This document shows, piece after piece, positions 45,986 through 57,256 of a DNA stretch of 64,000 bases. Position 1 is the stretch's first letter; the number at the start of each line of letters is the position of its first letter. The notes under the pieces are model-generated. The model did no database searches. It saw only the letters and a program-made list of their open reading frames with translations, and was not told the origin of the DNA. The translations under genes and the position numbers were made by a program. This stretch comes from Pseudoxanthomonas suwonensis J47 (GTDB lineage: Bacteria; Pseudomonadota; Gammaproteobacteria; Xanthomonadales; Xanthomonadaceae). The stretch is taken from positions 18,649 to 82,648 of the forward strand of contig NZ_AZUZ01000009.1 in NCBI RefSeq assembly GCF_000513955.1, written 5' to 3'.

Positions 45986-46875
45986 ACGAAACGCCCCGAA
46001 CCGACCTGCTGACCCGCTTCCTCCTGCCCCACGCGGGGGTGCGCGGGGTCCACGTATGCCTGCAGGACAGCTGGACCGGACTGCTCTCGCACGCGACCTA
46101 CCCGACGCGGGCCAAGCGCCTGCTGGGCGAAGCCTGCGCGGCGACGGCCATGCTCACCGCGCACGTGAAGGTCGACGGCCGCCTGTCGCTGCAGCTGCGC
46201 GCCGACGCCGGGGTCAAGCTGCTGTTCGCCGAATGCACCGCCGCCGGCCACCTGCGCGGCATCGTCCAGCTCGACGGCGACGACGCGCCGGCCGACCTGC
46301 GCGACCTGCCCAACCCCACCCTGGCCATCACCATCGAGAACCCGGGCCTGGACCCGCGCGAACCGCTGCGCTACCAGAGCCTGGTCGAGCTGGCCTCCGC
46401 CGAGCTGGACGAGGTCCTGCAGGACTACTTCCGCCAGTCCGAGCAGCTGCCCAGCCGCCTGCTGCTGGCCGCCGACGGCGACCGCGCCAGCGGGCTGATG
46501 CTGCAGCAGCTGCCCGGCGACTCCGGCGACGACGACGGCTGGGCCCGGGCCTGCGCCCTGTTCGACACCCTCACCGCGGCCGAGCTGGCCGCCACCCCCG
46601 GGCCGGTCCTGCTGCACCGCCTGTTCCACGAGGAGGCCCCGGAGCTGCTGGCGCAGAAGCAGTTGGCCTTCGGCTGCTCCTGCTCGCGGGAGCGGGTCGC
46701 GGCCATGCTCGAGTCCTTGGGCGAGGCCGAGGCCCGGGCCGCCGCCGGGGAGGCCGGCCAGGCCGAGATCGCCTGCGGTTTCTGCGGCCGCCGCTATCAC
46801 TTTTCTTTGGCGGAAATCGGCGTATTGTTCGAGCAGCCGTCGGCCAACTCGCCGACGCCCGACCGGCTGCAGTAG
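45982..46875 (+). CDS. hslO: Hsp33 redox-regulated chaperone
   Basis: 297 residues. Holdase activated by oxidation and unfolding. The zinc-binding cysteines are C232 and C234 (CSC) and C265 and C268 (CGFC), as in Hsp33. The N-terminal domain (RFLLPHAGVRGVHVCLQDSW, LLGEACAATAMLTAHVK) is complete. GTG start fixed by the GTGA overlap with the TPR-hydroxylase gene. Coupling Hsp33 to a 2-OG oxygenase may only be shared transcription. Confidence 0.94.
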   Translation: MNETPRTDLLTRFLLPHAGVRGVHVCLQDSWTGLLSHATYPTRAKRLLGEACAATAMLTAHVKVDGRLSLQLRADAGVKLLFAECTAAGHLRGIVQLDGDDAPADLRDLPNPTLAITIENPGLDPREPLRYQSLVELASAELDEVLQDYFRQSEQLPSRLLLAADGDRASGLMLQQLPGDSGDDDGWARACALFDTLTAAELAATPGPVLLHRLFHEEAPELLAQKQLAFGCSCSRERVAAMLESLGEAEARAAAGEAGQAEIACGFCGRRYHFSLAEIGVLFEQPSANSPTPDRLQ

Positions 46876-46906
46876 CCGGGGGATGCTGTTCTGGGGAGGG
46901 CGGCGC

Positions 46907-46935
46907 TTGTTAACTAAACGTAAATCCCATACGAT
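46907..46935 (+). promoter_or_regulatory. promoter of the gene at 46992
   Basis: TTGTTA, 17 bases, TACGAT, in an AT-rich stretch that stands out from its GC-rich surroundings. Predicted start about 50 bases upstream of the ATG. Confidence 0.5.
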
Positions 46936-46991
46936 CGGCCTACCGCCGGCGCGGGAACTCCTCCCGTCGCCGCCGGTCTGAGAGACCGTAC

Positions 46992-47897
46992 ATGACCCTG
47001 CGCCGCCTGCCACTGCTGGCCGTACTGCTGACCGCGCTATGCGCGGGTCCGGCCGTGCATGCCCAGCAGGCGCGCGGTGCCAACGCCAGCGCGGCCAGCG
47101 ACAAGGCCCCGCAGACGGTCCTGCCGGTGTGGAACAAGGGCAGCGGCAAGGTCGAAGCCGTGCTGCTGCTGGAGCCCACCGGCCAGGCTGGTCCGGGCGC
47201 CCGCTGGCGCTTCGGCAACAACACCCTCGACGCCGCCTTCGGCCTGGGCGCGGGCGATTCGCTCGGCCTGCTCTGCAGCGGCCCCGGCGGCGGCGACATC
47301 AGCAGCCTGGCCAGCCACTGCCTGCTGGCCAGCCTCGGCGACGACCCGGCTTCCAGCCCGGCCCGCCGGCTCTCCGCCACCACCGCGATCAGCCGCCAGG
47401 GCAACCGCTTCGGCCTGACCGCCGGCGCGACGCAGGCCTCGGGCCTGCCGGCCTGGCTCAGCGGCGGCGCCAGCGGCAGCACCCTGGCCCAGGCCGACAG
47501 GATCGAGCAGAACGACCTGCAGGTGTTCGGGCAGAAGGCGCTGGGCACCGAGGCCTTCGTCTCCATCGCCGGCACCTATGCCCGCGCGCGCCTGGTCCCG
47601 CTGTCCGACGCCGCGCCCGGCCTGGTCGACCGCTGGGATACCAAGAGCCTGAGCGTCGGCGGCGGCTACGGCCCGTTCAGCGCCAGCATCATCGGCCGCG
47701 TGGTCGACGTCCCGGGCCGTCCCGACGGCAAGTGGGAAGGCCTCGGCCTGGGCCTGACCTGGCGCACTCCGTGGAGCGGCCAGCTCACCGTCGGCGCCGA
47801 GAACGTGGTGACCCGCGGCAAGAACCCCTTCTCGCCGTCCAGCGGCGGCGCCGAGGAAGGCACCATCCCTTACGTCCGCTACGAGCAGGGCCTCTGA
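46992..47897 (+). CDS. secreted, probably outer-membrane beta-rich protein of unknown function
   Basis: 301 residues, not recognised. Signal peptide (LLAVLLTALCAGPAVHA). The rest alternates short hydrophobic and polar stretches ending in WEGLGLGLTWRTPWSGQLTVGAENVVTRGK and a C-terminal RYEQGL, as in small beta-barrels or barrel-associated proteins. Two cysteines (LLCSG, SHCLL) lie 20 residues apart. It has its own promoter-like sequence, with no coupling to hslO. Similar proteins probably occur in other Xanthomonadaceae; this cannot be checked here. Confidence 0.7.
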   Translation: MTLRRLPLLAVLLTALCAGPAVHAQQARGANASAASDKAPQTVLPVWNKGSGKVEAVLLLEPTGQAGPGARWRFGNNTLDAAFGLGAGDSLGLLCSGPGGGDISSLASHCLLASLGDDPASSPARRLSATTAISRQGNRFGLTAGATQASGLPAWLSGGASGSTLAQADRIEQNDLQVFGQKALGTEAFVSIAGTYARARLVPLSDAAPGLVDRWDTKSLSVGGGYGPFSASIIGRVVDVPGRPDGKWEGLGLGLTWRTPWSGQLTVGAENVVTRGKNPFSPSSGGAEEGTIPYVRYEQGL

Positions 47898-47992
47898 GGC
47901 CTGGCCTGCGACGTCCCGGCGCCCGCCGCCGGAACCCGGCATCTCCTGCGATCCCCGCTCCGGTCCCGGCACATGCCGCAGGCGGGCGGGCG

Positions 47993-47998
47993 ATAATC
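47993..47998 (+). promoter_or_regulatory. -10 element of the TPR-sulfotransferase gene
   Basis: GATAAT 29 bases ahead of the ATG at 48028, in the same sequence context as the prfC -10 (GGC-ATAATCGCCG). -35 not evident. Confidence 0.35.
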
Positions 47999-48027
47999 GC
48001 CGTCCCCCGCCCTGCCCGCGCCTCCCG

Positions 48028-49866
48028 ATGACGGCTTCCGGTTTCCAGAATTCCCTGCAGCAGGCCGCCCTGCTCGAACGCCAGGGCCGCCCCGGCGACG
48101 CCCTGCAGGCGCTGCAGCGCGCGGCCACGGAAACCGGCAGCGATCCGCAGCAGCAGCGCGGCATCGCCCAGGCCGCCATGCGCCTGGGCTCGCCGCCCCT
48201 GGCCCTGGCCGCGATGCGGCGGGCGGTGGAACTGGCCCCCGGCAACCCGGGCCTACGCTTCGAACTGGCCTGCCTGCTCGCCCACGAAGGCCTGCACGCC
48301 GAGGCCGTCGGCCACTTCCAGGCCACCGTGGCCGCGCAGCCGCTCAATGCCCAGGCCTGGCACCTGCTCGGCCTGGCCCTGCAGCGCGGCGGCCGCCATG
48401 GCGACGCCCTGCAGGCGCTGCGCCGCTCGCAGGCGCTGGCGCCGGGGAACCCGCGCCTGGCCCCGGCCCTGGCCGAAGCCGAGTTCCATGCCGGCTATCC
48501 GGAGGACGCCCTGCCGTTGTGGCAGGCGCAGCTGCGCGAGCGCCCGGACGACGTCAACGCCCTGCTGCGCACCGCCGAGACCCTCAATCGCCTGGGTCGC
48601 CACGAGGACGCCTTGGCCCTGCTGCGCGAGGCCAGCGCGCGCCTGGCGCAGGCCGGCGACCTGTGGATGGCCCTGGCCCAGACCGCCGAGGACGCCGGCG
48701 ACCGCGAAGCGGCGCGCCAGGCCTACCGCCAGGCCTTGGCCGGCCGCCCGGACTGGGCCTTCCCGGTCAGCGGCCTGCTCGGCCTGGACCGCGGCAAGGC
48801 CGACGAGGCCCTGGTTGGCCAGGCGCGTGCGCTGATGGCACGACCCGACCTGCCGGATCCCGACCGCGCGCTGGTCGGCTACGAGCTGGGCAAGGTCCAC
48901 GACGCCCGCGGCGAGTACGCCGAAGCGATCGAGTGCTGGCACCAGGCCAATGCGGCACGCCGGCGGGTGATCGGCCCGGGCGACGCGGCCGGTTTCGCCG
49001 GTGCGGTGGGCCGGATCATCGCCACCCTGGACGGCGCACGCCTGCGCGCCCGCAGCGCACGCTGGCCGGGCAACCCGGACCCGCGGCCACTGTTCATCGT
49101 CGGCATGCCGCGCAGCGGCACCACCCTCACCGAGCAGATCCTCGCCGCGCATCCGGCCGGCCACGGCTGCGGCGAGCTGCCGGACATCGCCCTGGTCGCG
49201 CGCAACCTGCCGGCCACCGCCGGCCCCGGCCGCGACTGGCCGGAATGCATCGACGACCTGCCCGACGCCGCGCTCGACGAGGCGGCGCGCCGCTACCTGC
49301 GCGCAGCCACGCGCCACGCGCCGGCGCAGGCGCAGCGGCTGGTCGACAAGGCGCCGCTCAACTTCTTCCACCTGGGCCTGATCGCCGTGCTGTTCCCGAA
49401 CGCGCGCGTGGTCTGGTGCCGGCGCGACCCGCGCGACATCGCGGTATCGGTGTACGGCGAGAACTTCGCGCTGGAAGAGAAGCTGGCCTGCGACCTCGGC
49501 GACATCGGCCACTACATCAACCAGCAGACCCGGCTGATGCGGCACTGGCAGGCGCAGCTGCCGCTACCGGTGCTGGAGCTGCACTACGAGGCGCTGGCCA
49601 CCGATCCGGAAACGCAGGCGCGGCGCCTGGTCGGGTTCGCCGGGCTGGACTGGGATCCGGCCTGCCTGGAGTTCCACCGCAGCGAGCGCGGCGTGCAGAC
49701 GCCCAGCCGCTGGCAGGTGAAGCAGCCCATCTACACGCGCTCGATCGGCCGCTGGCGCCACTACGCGGCGCACCTCGGCCCGTTGCTGGACGTGCTCGAT
49801 CCGGACGCCTATCCGGCGCCGGTCGGCGTGGCCACGAACGACCAGGCGAGCACGCCCTCGGCCTGA
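48028..49866 (+). CDS. TPR-containing sulfotransferase (first copy)
   Basis: 612 residues. About eight TPR-like helical hairpins in residues 5-310, then a sulfotransferase domain. PAPS-binding loop is IVGMPRSGTTLTE (about 358-370), the 3'-phosphate region VWCRRDPRDIAVSVY, and the family's substrate segments DKAPLNFFHLGLI and YEALATDPETQARRL. The architecture resembles tyrosylprotein sulfotransferases fused to TPRs, which present the substrate. No signal peptide, so it is cytoplasmic. Its last 58 bases overlap the convergent methyltransferase gene. Homologous to the copy at 53.7-55.2 kb. Confidence 0.88.
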   Translation: MTASGFQNSLQQAALLERQGRPGDALQALQRAATETGSDPQQQRGIAQAAMRLGSPPLALAAMRRAVELAPGNPGLRFELACLLAHEGLHAEAVGHFQATVAAQPLNAQAWHLLGLALQRGGRHGDALQALRRSQALAPGNPRLAPALAEAEFHAGYPEDALPLWQAQLRERPDDVNALLRTAETLNRLGRHEDALALLREASARLAQAGDLWMALAQTAEDAGDREAARQAYRQALAGRPDWAFPVSGLLGLDRGKADEALVGQARALMARPDLPDPDRALVGYELGKVHDARGEYAEAIECWHQANAARRRVIGPGDAAGFAGAVGRIIATLDGARLRARSARWPGNPDPRPLFIVGMPRSGTTLTEQILAAHPAGHGCGELPDIALVARNLPATAGPGRDWPECIDDLPDAALDEAARRYLRAATRHAPAQAQRLVDKAPLNFFHLGLIAVLFPNARVVWCRRDPRDIAVSVYGENFALEEKLACDLGDIGHYINQQTRLMRHWQAQLPLPVLELHYEALATDPETQARRLVGFAGLDWDPACLEFHRSERGVQTPSRWQVKQPIYTRSIGRWRHYAAHLGPLLDVLDPDAYPAPVGVATNDQASTPSA

Positions 49867-50786
49867 CGCAGTTCGTCGATGCGCACCTGCGCATCCGGGC
49901 GCGCCGCGCGCACCTGCGCGGCCATCTCCTCGACCTGCGCGCGTTCCAGCGCGTGGGCGACCATCTCGGCGGTGCGCAGGCGCGCACCCTCCAGTTCGCC
50001 GGCGTAGCCGCGCAAGGCCTCGCCGGCCTGGCGCGCGTTCTCCGGCCGCACGCCGGCGAGCAGGCGCTGCACGGCGCTGGCCGATTCGTGCAGCAGGTCG
50101 GGAACCGGCGAAGCGCCTGCCGCGTCGGCGAGCGCACGCATCGCCTGGTTGTAGCGTTCGCGCGCGGCGTTGGCGCTGGCCACGTCCTGGATCGGCGCGC
50201 CTGAGCGCGCCTGCGCGATCCACGGGATCACCTCCAGCGCGGCGCGCAGCAGGCCGTCGTCGCCCAGCAGGCGCGCGTGGTGCGCCAGTTCCTCGCGCCC
50301 CACCCGCACCAGCAACGAACCGGCGTGGTGCATCACCAGCGCCAGCGTCGCCGTCGGCCTGGACACGCGCAGGCATTCGGCCAGCGCGCGCGGACGGTCG
50401 GAATACTCGAAGCCGAACTGGCTGGCGACGCAGTCGAAGCCCGCCGCCGCGAACGGTAGCGCCTCCATGCGTACGCCCTGGTGGAAGCGCACCGTGCGGT
50501 GGGTGCCGGGCTGGTGCCAGGCCGGCGACAGCGCGGCCAGGTCCACCGCATCCACCTCGATCGCGTCGCCGCGCAGTTCCCACAGCAGCAGCGGCAGCGG
50601 GCCGTTGCCGGTGGCCAGGTCGAGCACGCGCGCGCCCGCGGGCAGCCCGGCGCCCAGCGTGCGCCAGAACGCGCCGATCGCGCCGTCGTAGTTGCCGGCA
50701 TAGCTGCCGACGCAGGAATGCAGGCGGCCGCTGGACCAGTACCGGGTCCAGGCCTCGCGTCGCCCGTTGTCGCCGTCTTCGTGCAT
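49809..50786 (-). CDS. class I SAM-dependent methyltransferase (UbiE/Menaquinone-type fold)
   Basis: 325 residues. Motif I LDLATGNGPLPLLLWEL, acidic end of strand 2 VDAVDLAAL, and motif IV region FDCVASQFGFEYSDRPRALAE. About 140 extra C-terminal residues form helices (RAEMVAHALERAQVEEMAAQV pattern) and are not part of the core. Substrate unknown. The ATG encoding MHEDGDNGRR is chosen. It overlaps the sulfotransferase gene tail to tail. Confidence 0.82.
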   Translation of the reverse strand: MHEDGDNGRREAWTRYWSSGRLHSCVGSYAGNYDGAIGAFWRTLGAGLPAGARVLDLATGNGPLPLLLWELRGDAIEVDAVDLAALSPAWHQPGTHRTVRFHQGVRMEALPFAAAGFDCVASQFGFEYSDRPRALAECLRVSRPTATLALVMHHAGSLLVRVGREELAHHARLLGDDGLLRAALEVIPWIAQARSGAPIQDVASANAARERYNQAMRALADAAGASPVPDLLHESASAVQRLLAGVRPENARQAGEALRGYAGELEGARLRTAEMVAHALERAQVEEMAAQVRAARPDAQVRIDELRQAEGVLAWSFVATPTGAG

Positions 50787-50868
50787 CGCGCAAGGATGCG
50801 GGCGAAACGCCGTGCTGCCAAGCGCGGAGGCTGTCGGCTTGCGAAGCGCGCATGGTGCGCAAAAAAAA

Positions 50869-50892
50869 GAAGGCCCCGTTTCCGGGGCCTTC
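50869..50892 (-). terminator. intrinsic terminator of the TonB-dependent receptor gene
   Basis: GAAGGCCCCG and CGGGGCCTTC pair over 10 bp with a 4-base loop; on the minus strand eight T follow (A run at 50861-50868). It starts 22 bases past the receptor stop. A textbook rho-independent terminator, the strongest in the window. Confidence 0.95.
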
Positions 50893-50914
50893 CAGTTACA
50901 GCAGGGCGACGCTC

Positions 50915-53467
<2,553 letters not shown>

Positions 53468-53592
53468 TTTCTCTCCAGCTTTAAAGGATTCCTGGCGCCA
53501 GAACGGAGCCAAGGATGGGATGCCGGAAGGGGAGGGAAGCCCGTCCAGCTGCCCCGGACGTTATCAATTCCTTAATTTTGCCGCAAGCGCGT

Positions 53593-53620
53593 GTTATCGG
53601 CTCGTTTGAAACAATTTCAA
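53593..53620 (-). promoter_or_regulatory. promoter and palindromic operator of the receptor gene
   Basis: On the minus strand TTGAAA (53620-53615), 16 bases, GATAAC (53598-53593). TTGAAA-CAA-TTTCAA (53606-53620) is a perfect 6-bp inverted repeat covering the -35, a likely repressor or activator site. A 125-base AT-rich leader follows up to the ATG. Confidence 0.55.
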
Positions 53621-53672
53621 GCCCGGTGTTTTCCCCTTGTTTTTCATATGGATAGGGGAAAACATGCGCCGC

Positions 53673-55235
53673 CTATTCAGTTTCATACGTATCCAGGATT
53701 GTCCTCATCGGCATCAGTCGGGAGGCGTATCGACGCCACTGGCCGAGGTAGCGGCGGTGGATCGGCTCGCGCACCTGCACCGTGCTGGCGGTACCGACCA
53801 TGCCGGTGCGCGCGCCCTCGCCCAGCACCTCGTCGCGCCACGGCAGGCCACAGCAGTCGAGCACGCGCCGCGCTTCGGATTCCGGATCGGTGACCAGCGC
53901 CTCGTAGCGCACTTCGTGGATGCGTCCGGGAAAGCGCCGGTCGTAGTGCGCCATCAGCGCGCGGTAGCGCAGGTAGTGGCGCGCCATCTCCTCCTGCGCG
54001 TAGCTGTGCGGATAGGCGTCGGCGAACAGCGCCTTGAGGTTGGAGAAGCAGCTGTCCATCGGCTCGCGCGTCATGTGCACGATCCGCGCCTGCGGCAGCG
54101 CCGCGGCGATGAGCCCGGCGACGAGGAAGTTGGCCGGCAGCTTGTCGATGTAGCGTTCGCGGCCTTGCGCACGCCAGGTGGTGTGTTCGAGGTAGCGCGT
54201 GCCGAGCAGGTGCAGGTCGATGCCGGCGGCGGCCCGCGCCAGCGCCGCGTCCGGATGCGGCCCGCCGAGCCGGTCGGTGCACCAGCGCAGCTGGCAGGTG
54301 AAGTCGCGCAGTTCGCCGGCATCGGCCACTGCCGGATGCGCGGCGAGCATGCGTTCCAGCAGCGTGGTGCCCGAACGCGGCATGCCGACCACGAACACCG
54401 GCGCCGGCGTACCCGCCGCCGGCGCGGCCGCCGGCACCTCGCCGAACGGCAGCTGCTCCAGCGCGTCGAACAGCGCGACTTCCGCCTGTTCGTCGTAGGC
54501 CAGCTGCGCGCGGCGCGCGCGCATGCCGTGCTCCAGGTGGCGCCACGCCGCATCGGTGTCGCCGAGATCGTCGAGCTCCTTGAACAGCGCGTAGTGCGCC
54601 AGCGGCGCGAACACATGGCCCTCGCCCAGCCGCGCCAGCGACGTGCGCAGGCGGTCGACGTGGTTGCGCTCCGGCGTCTGCCGGCGCAGCGTCGACAGCA
54701 GGCGCGCCGCCGGCAGGAAGTCGGGGGCGGCGCGCAGGCAGGCTTCGAGCGACTCTTCGGCCGGATCGAGCGCGCCGCAGTACATGCGCGCCAGGCCGAT
54801 GGCGTAGTCCAGGCGCGGGTCGCGCAGGCCGAGCCGTTGCGCGTGCTCGAGCCGCTCCAGCGCCAGGTCGTAGAAGGACAGGTCCGACAGCATGCGCCCG
54901 GCCGTGGCGTGGACGCCGGGATCGCGCGCAGCGGCCAGCACCGGCCGGCGCAGGCATTCGAGGCCGGCCTGCACCTCGCCCAGGTCGAACAGGCGTCGCG
55001 CCAGTTCCAGCAGCAGGTCCGGTTCGGATTCCGGCAGGCGCGCGGCCGCCAGCACCTGCGCGGTGGCGTCGCGCAACGCGCCCTGGCCCAGGTCCAGCGC
55101 GGACAGGCGCAGGCGCGCCGGCAGTTCAAGTTCGGGCTCTGCGAGCAGCCCTTCGAAGGCGGCCCGCGCCGCCGCCGCGCCGCCACGCGCGGCGGCCTCG
55201 GCCCGGCGCCAGGCTTCGATCGATCGTGCTTGCAT
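53673..55235 (-). CDS. TPR-containing sulfotransferase (second copy)
   Basis: 520 residues. Helical TPR-like repeats to about 260 (LELARRLFDLGEVQAGLECL, SDLSFYDLALERLEHAQRLG), then a sulfotransferase domain with VGMPRSGTTLLE (about 283-294), VHMTREPMDSCFSNLKALF and VRYEALVTDPESEARRVL. No signal peptide. Lies directly upstream of the TonB receptor in the same orientation (205 bases between), and 57 bases downstream of the ABC permease gene, so it could be read with either block. The ATG encoding MQARSIEAW is preferred over one ten codons upstream. Confidence 0.88.
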   Translation of the reverse strand: MQARSIEAWRRAEAAARGGAAAARAAFEGLLAEPELELPARLRLSALDLGQGALRDATAQVLAAARLPESEPDLLLELARRLFDLGEVQAGLECLRRPVLAAARDPGVHATAGRMLSDLSFYDLALERLEHAQRLGLRDPRLDYAIGLARMYCGALDPAEESLEACLRAAPDFLPAARLLSTLRRQTPERNHVDRLRTSLARLGEGHVFAPLAHYALFKELDDLGDTDAAWRHLEHGMRARRAQLAYDEQAEVALFDALEQLPFGEVPAAAPAAGTPAPVFVVGMPRSGTTLLERMLAAHPAVADAGELRDFTCQLRWCTDRLGGPHPDAALARAAAGIDLHLLGTRYLEHTTWRAQGRERYIDKLPANFLVAGLIAAALPQARIVHMTREPMDSCFSNLKALFADAYPHSYAQEEMARHYLRYRALMAHYDRRFPGRIHEVRYEALVTDPESEARRVLDCCGLPWRDEVLGEGARTGMVGTASTVQVREPIHRRYLGQWRRYASRLMPMRTILDTYETE

Positions 55236-55292
55236 GCCACGTCCGCGGAAGGAACCGGCGGGCATTATGTCAGCCCGCCGATCCGCCCCGCC

Positions 55293-56525
55293 TTACTGGC
55301 GCAGCGCCTCGATCGGATCCAGCTGCGAGGCCTTGCGTGCCGGGTAGTAGCCGAAGAACAGGCCGGTGGCCACCGAGAACGCCGCGGCCAGGGTGATGAC
55401 CCTGCCGTTGAGCTGGATCGGCAGGTCGGTATTGAAATGACCGACCAGCAGCGCGCCGGCGATGCCGAACAGGATGCCCAGCACGCCGCCGCCCAGCGAC
55501 AGCAGCATCGCCTCGGCGAGGAACTGCCGGCGCACGTCCGACGGACCGGCACCGACCGCCAGGCGCAGGCCGATCTCCTTGATCCGCTCGGTCACCGACA
55601 CCAGCATGATGTTCATGATGCCGATGCCGCCGACGATCAGCGAGATCGTCGCCACCGCGCCGAGCAGCCACGACATCTGCCGCGTGGTCTCGTTGCGGGT
55701 GGCCACCAGCTGGGCGACGTTGCGCACCTGGAAGTCGTCGGGCGCGCCCGGGTCGATGCGGTGGCGCTGGCGCAGCAGCGACTCCACCTCGCCCTGCACG
55801 TAGGACAGATCGTCCGGATGCGACACGGTCAGCGAGATGTCCATCACCGCGCCGGGCGGCAGGCCCATTGAGCCCATCAGGCGGCGGCGCGCGGTGTCCA
55901 GCGGCACGAACACGATGTCGTCCTGGTCGCGGCCGAAGCCGCTCATGCCCTTGGGCTTGAGCGTGCCGATCACGGTGAAGTTGGTGCGGCCGATGCGCAC
56001 CGTCTCGCCGATGCCGCTGCCGGTGCCGAACAGTTCGCGGCGCACGGTCTCGCCGATCACCGCCACCTTGTCGCCGCCGAAGTGCTGGGCCTCGAACGCC
56101 GAGCCGCTGGCCAGCTGCCACCCGTTGATCTCGAGGAAGTCGGCCTGCACGCCCTGCCAGCTGGTGGACCAGTTGGTCTCGGCGTACACGACCTGGCTGC
56201 TGCCGCGCAGCGAGCCGGAGACCAGCTGCACCTCCGGGATCTCGTCGCGGATCGCCGCGGCGTCGCCCTCGGTAAGGGTGAAGAAGCTGCTGGCGCTCAT
56301 GCGCACGCCGCCGATGCTGCGCTGCATCTGCGGGCCGATGTCGAGCTTCTGCGCGCCCAGGCCGGCGAGCTGGCGCTCGATTTCCGCCTGGGTGCCCTGT
56401 CCGACCGAGACCATCACGATCACCGCGGCGATGCCGATGATCACGCCCAGCGAGGTCAGCGCGCTGCGCATCCAGTTGCCGCGCAGGGCGAAGATCGCCG
56501 TACGCAGGATGTCGAGGAAGTTCAT
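55293..56525 (-). CDS. MacB-type ABC transporter permease
   Basis: 410 residues. One N-terminal helix (SLGVIIGIAAVIVMVSVG), a periplasmic MacB_PCD domain (about 45-275), and three C-terminal helices (LLGAVATISLIVGGIGIMNIM, LSLGGGVLGILFGIAGALL, and VITLAAAFSVATGLFFGYYP) ending in the coupling motif PARKASQLDPIEALR. Works with the ATPase and the periplasmic adaptor encoded upstream; unlike E. coli MacB the ATPase is a separate chain. Overlaps the ATPase gene by four bases. Confidence 0.92.
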   Translation of the reverse strand: MNFLDILRTAIFALRGNWMRSALTSLGVIIGIAAVIVMVSVGQGTQAEIERQLAGLGAQKLDIGPQMQRSIGGVRMSASSFFTLTEGDAAAIRDEIPEVQLVSGSLRGSSQVVYAETNWSTSWQGVQADFLEINGWQLASGSAFEAQHFGGDKVAVIGETVRRELFGTGSGIGETVRIGRTNFTVIGTLKPKGMSGFGRDQDDIVFVPLDTARRRLMGSMGLPPGAVMDISLTVSHPDDLSYVQGEVESLLRQRHRIDPGAPDDFQVRNVAQLVATRNETTRQMSWLLGAVATISLIVGGIGIMNIMLVSVTERIKEIGLRLAVGAGPSDVRRQFLAEAMLLSLGGGVLGILFGIAGALLVGHFNTDLPIQLNGRVITLAAAFSVATGLFFGYYPARKASQLDPIEALRQ

Positions 56526-57256
56526 CCGGCCACCTCCTCGTGCGTGGCCTCGTGCAGCTGGCCGTCGCGCATCACGCAGATGCGGTCGGCATGCCGGGCG
56601 ACATGGGCGTCATGGGTGATCAGGACCACGGTGTGGCCCTCGTCGCGCAGGCGCTTGAACAGGGCCAGGATCTCCTCGCCGGTGCGGCTGTCCAGCGCGC
56701 CGGTCGGTTCGTCGGCGAGCAGCACCGGCGGGTTGTTGATCAGCGCGCGGGCAATCGCCACGCGCTGCTGCTGGCCGCCGGACAGTTCGTTGGGACGGTG
56801 GCCGACGCGCTGGCCCAGGCCCACCGCCTCGAGAGCGGCGCGGGCGCGCTCACGGCGCTCGGCCGGCGGGATCCGCGCGTAGCCCAGCGGCATGGCCACG
56901 TTCTCCAGCGCGCTCATGCGCGGCAGCAGGTGGAAGCCCTGGAAGACGAAGCCGATCTTCTCGCGGCGCAGGGTGGCCAGCTCCTCCGCGTCCAGGGTCG
57001 ACACGTCGACCCCGTCGCACAGGTAGCGGCCGCCGCTGGGCGTGTCCAGGCAGCCGATCAGGTTCATCAGCGTCGACTTGCCCGACCCGGACGGGCCCAT
57101 GATCGCGATGAACTCGCCCGGCATCACCTTCAGGTCGACGTCGCTCAGCGCCACCACCTCCGCCTCGGTGCCCGGCGAATAGACCTTGCGCAGGTCGTGG
57201 GTCTCGATCACCGGCGTCAGCGCGGGGCTGGACGCCGTCGCTGCGGCCGCGCTCAT
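56522..57256 (-). CDS. MacB/LolD-type ABC transporter ATPase
   Basis: 244 residues. Walker A GPSGSGKST, Q-loop FVFQGFHLLPRM, signature LSGGQQQRVAIARAL, Walker B VLLADEPTGALD and switch H in ITHDAHVARHADR. LolD/MacB subgroup hallmarks are complete. Its start overlaps the adaptor gene's stop (ATGA). It would energise mechanical transmission by the MacB-type permease, not transport across the inner membrane. Confidence 0.95.
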   Translation of the reverse strand: MSAAAATASSPALTPVIETHDLRKVYSPGTEAEVVALSDVDLKVMPGEFIAIMGPSGSGKSTLMNLIGCLDTPSGGRYLCDGVDVSTLDAEELATLRREKIGFVFQGFHLLPRMSALENVAMPLGYARIPPAERRERARAALEAVGLGQRVGHRPNELSGGQQQRVAIARALINNPPVLLADEPTGALDSRTGEEILALFKRLRDEGHTVVLITHDAHVARHADRICVMRDGQLHEATHEEVAG

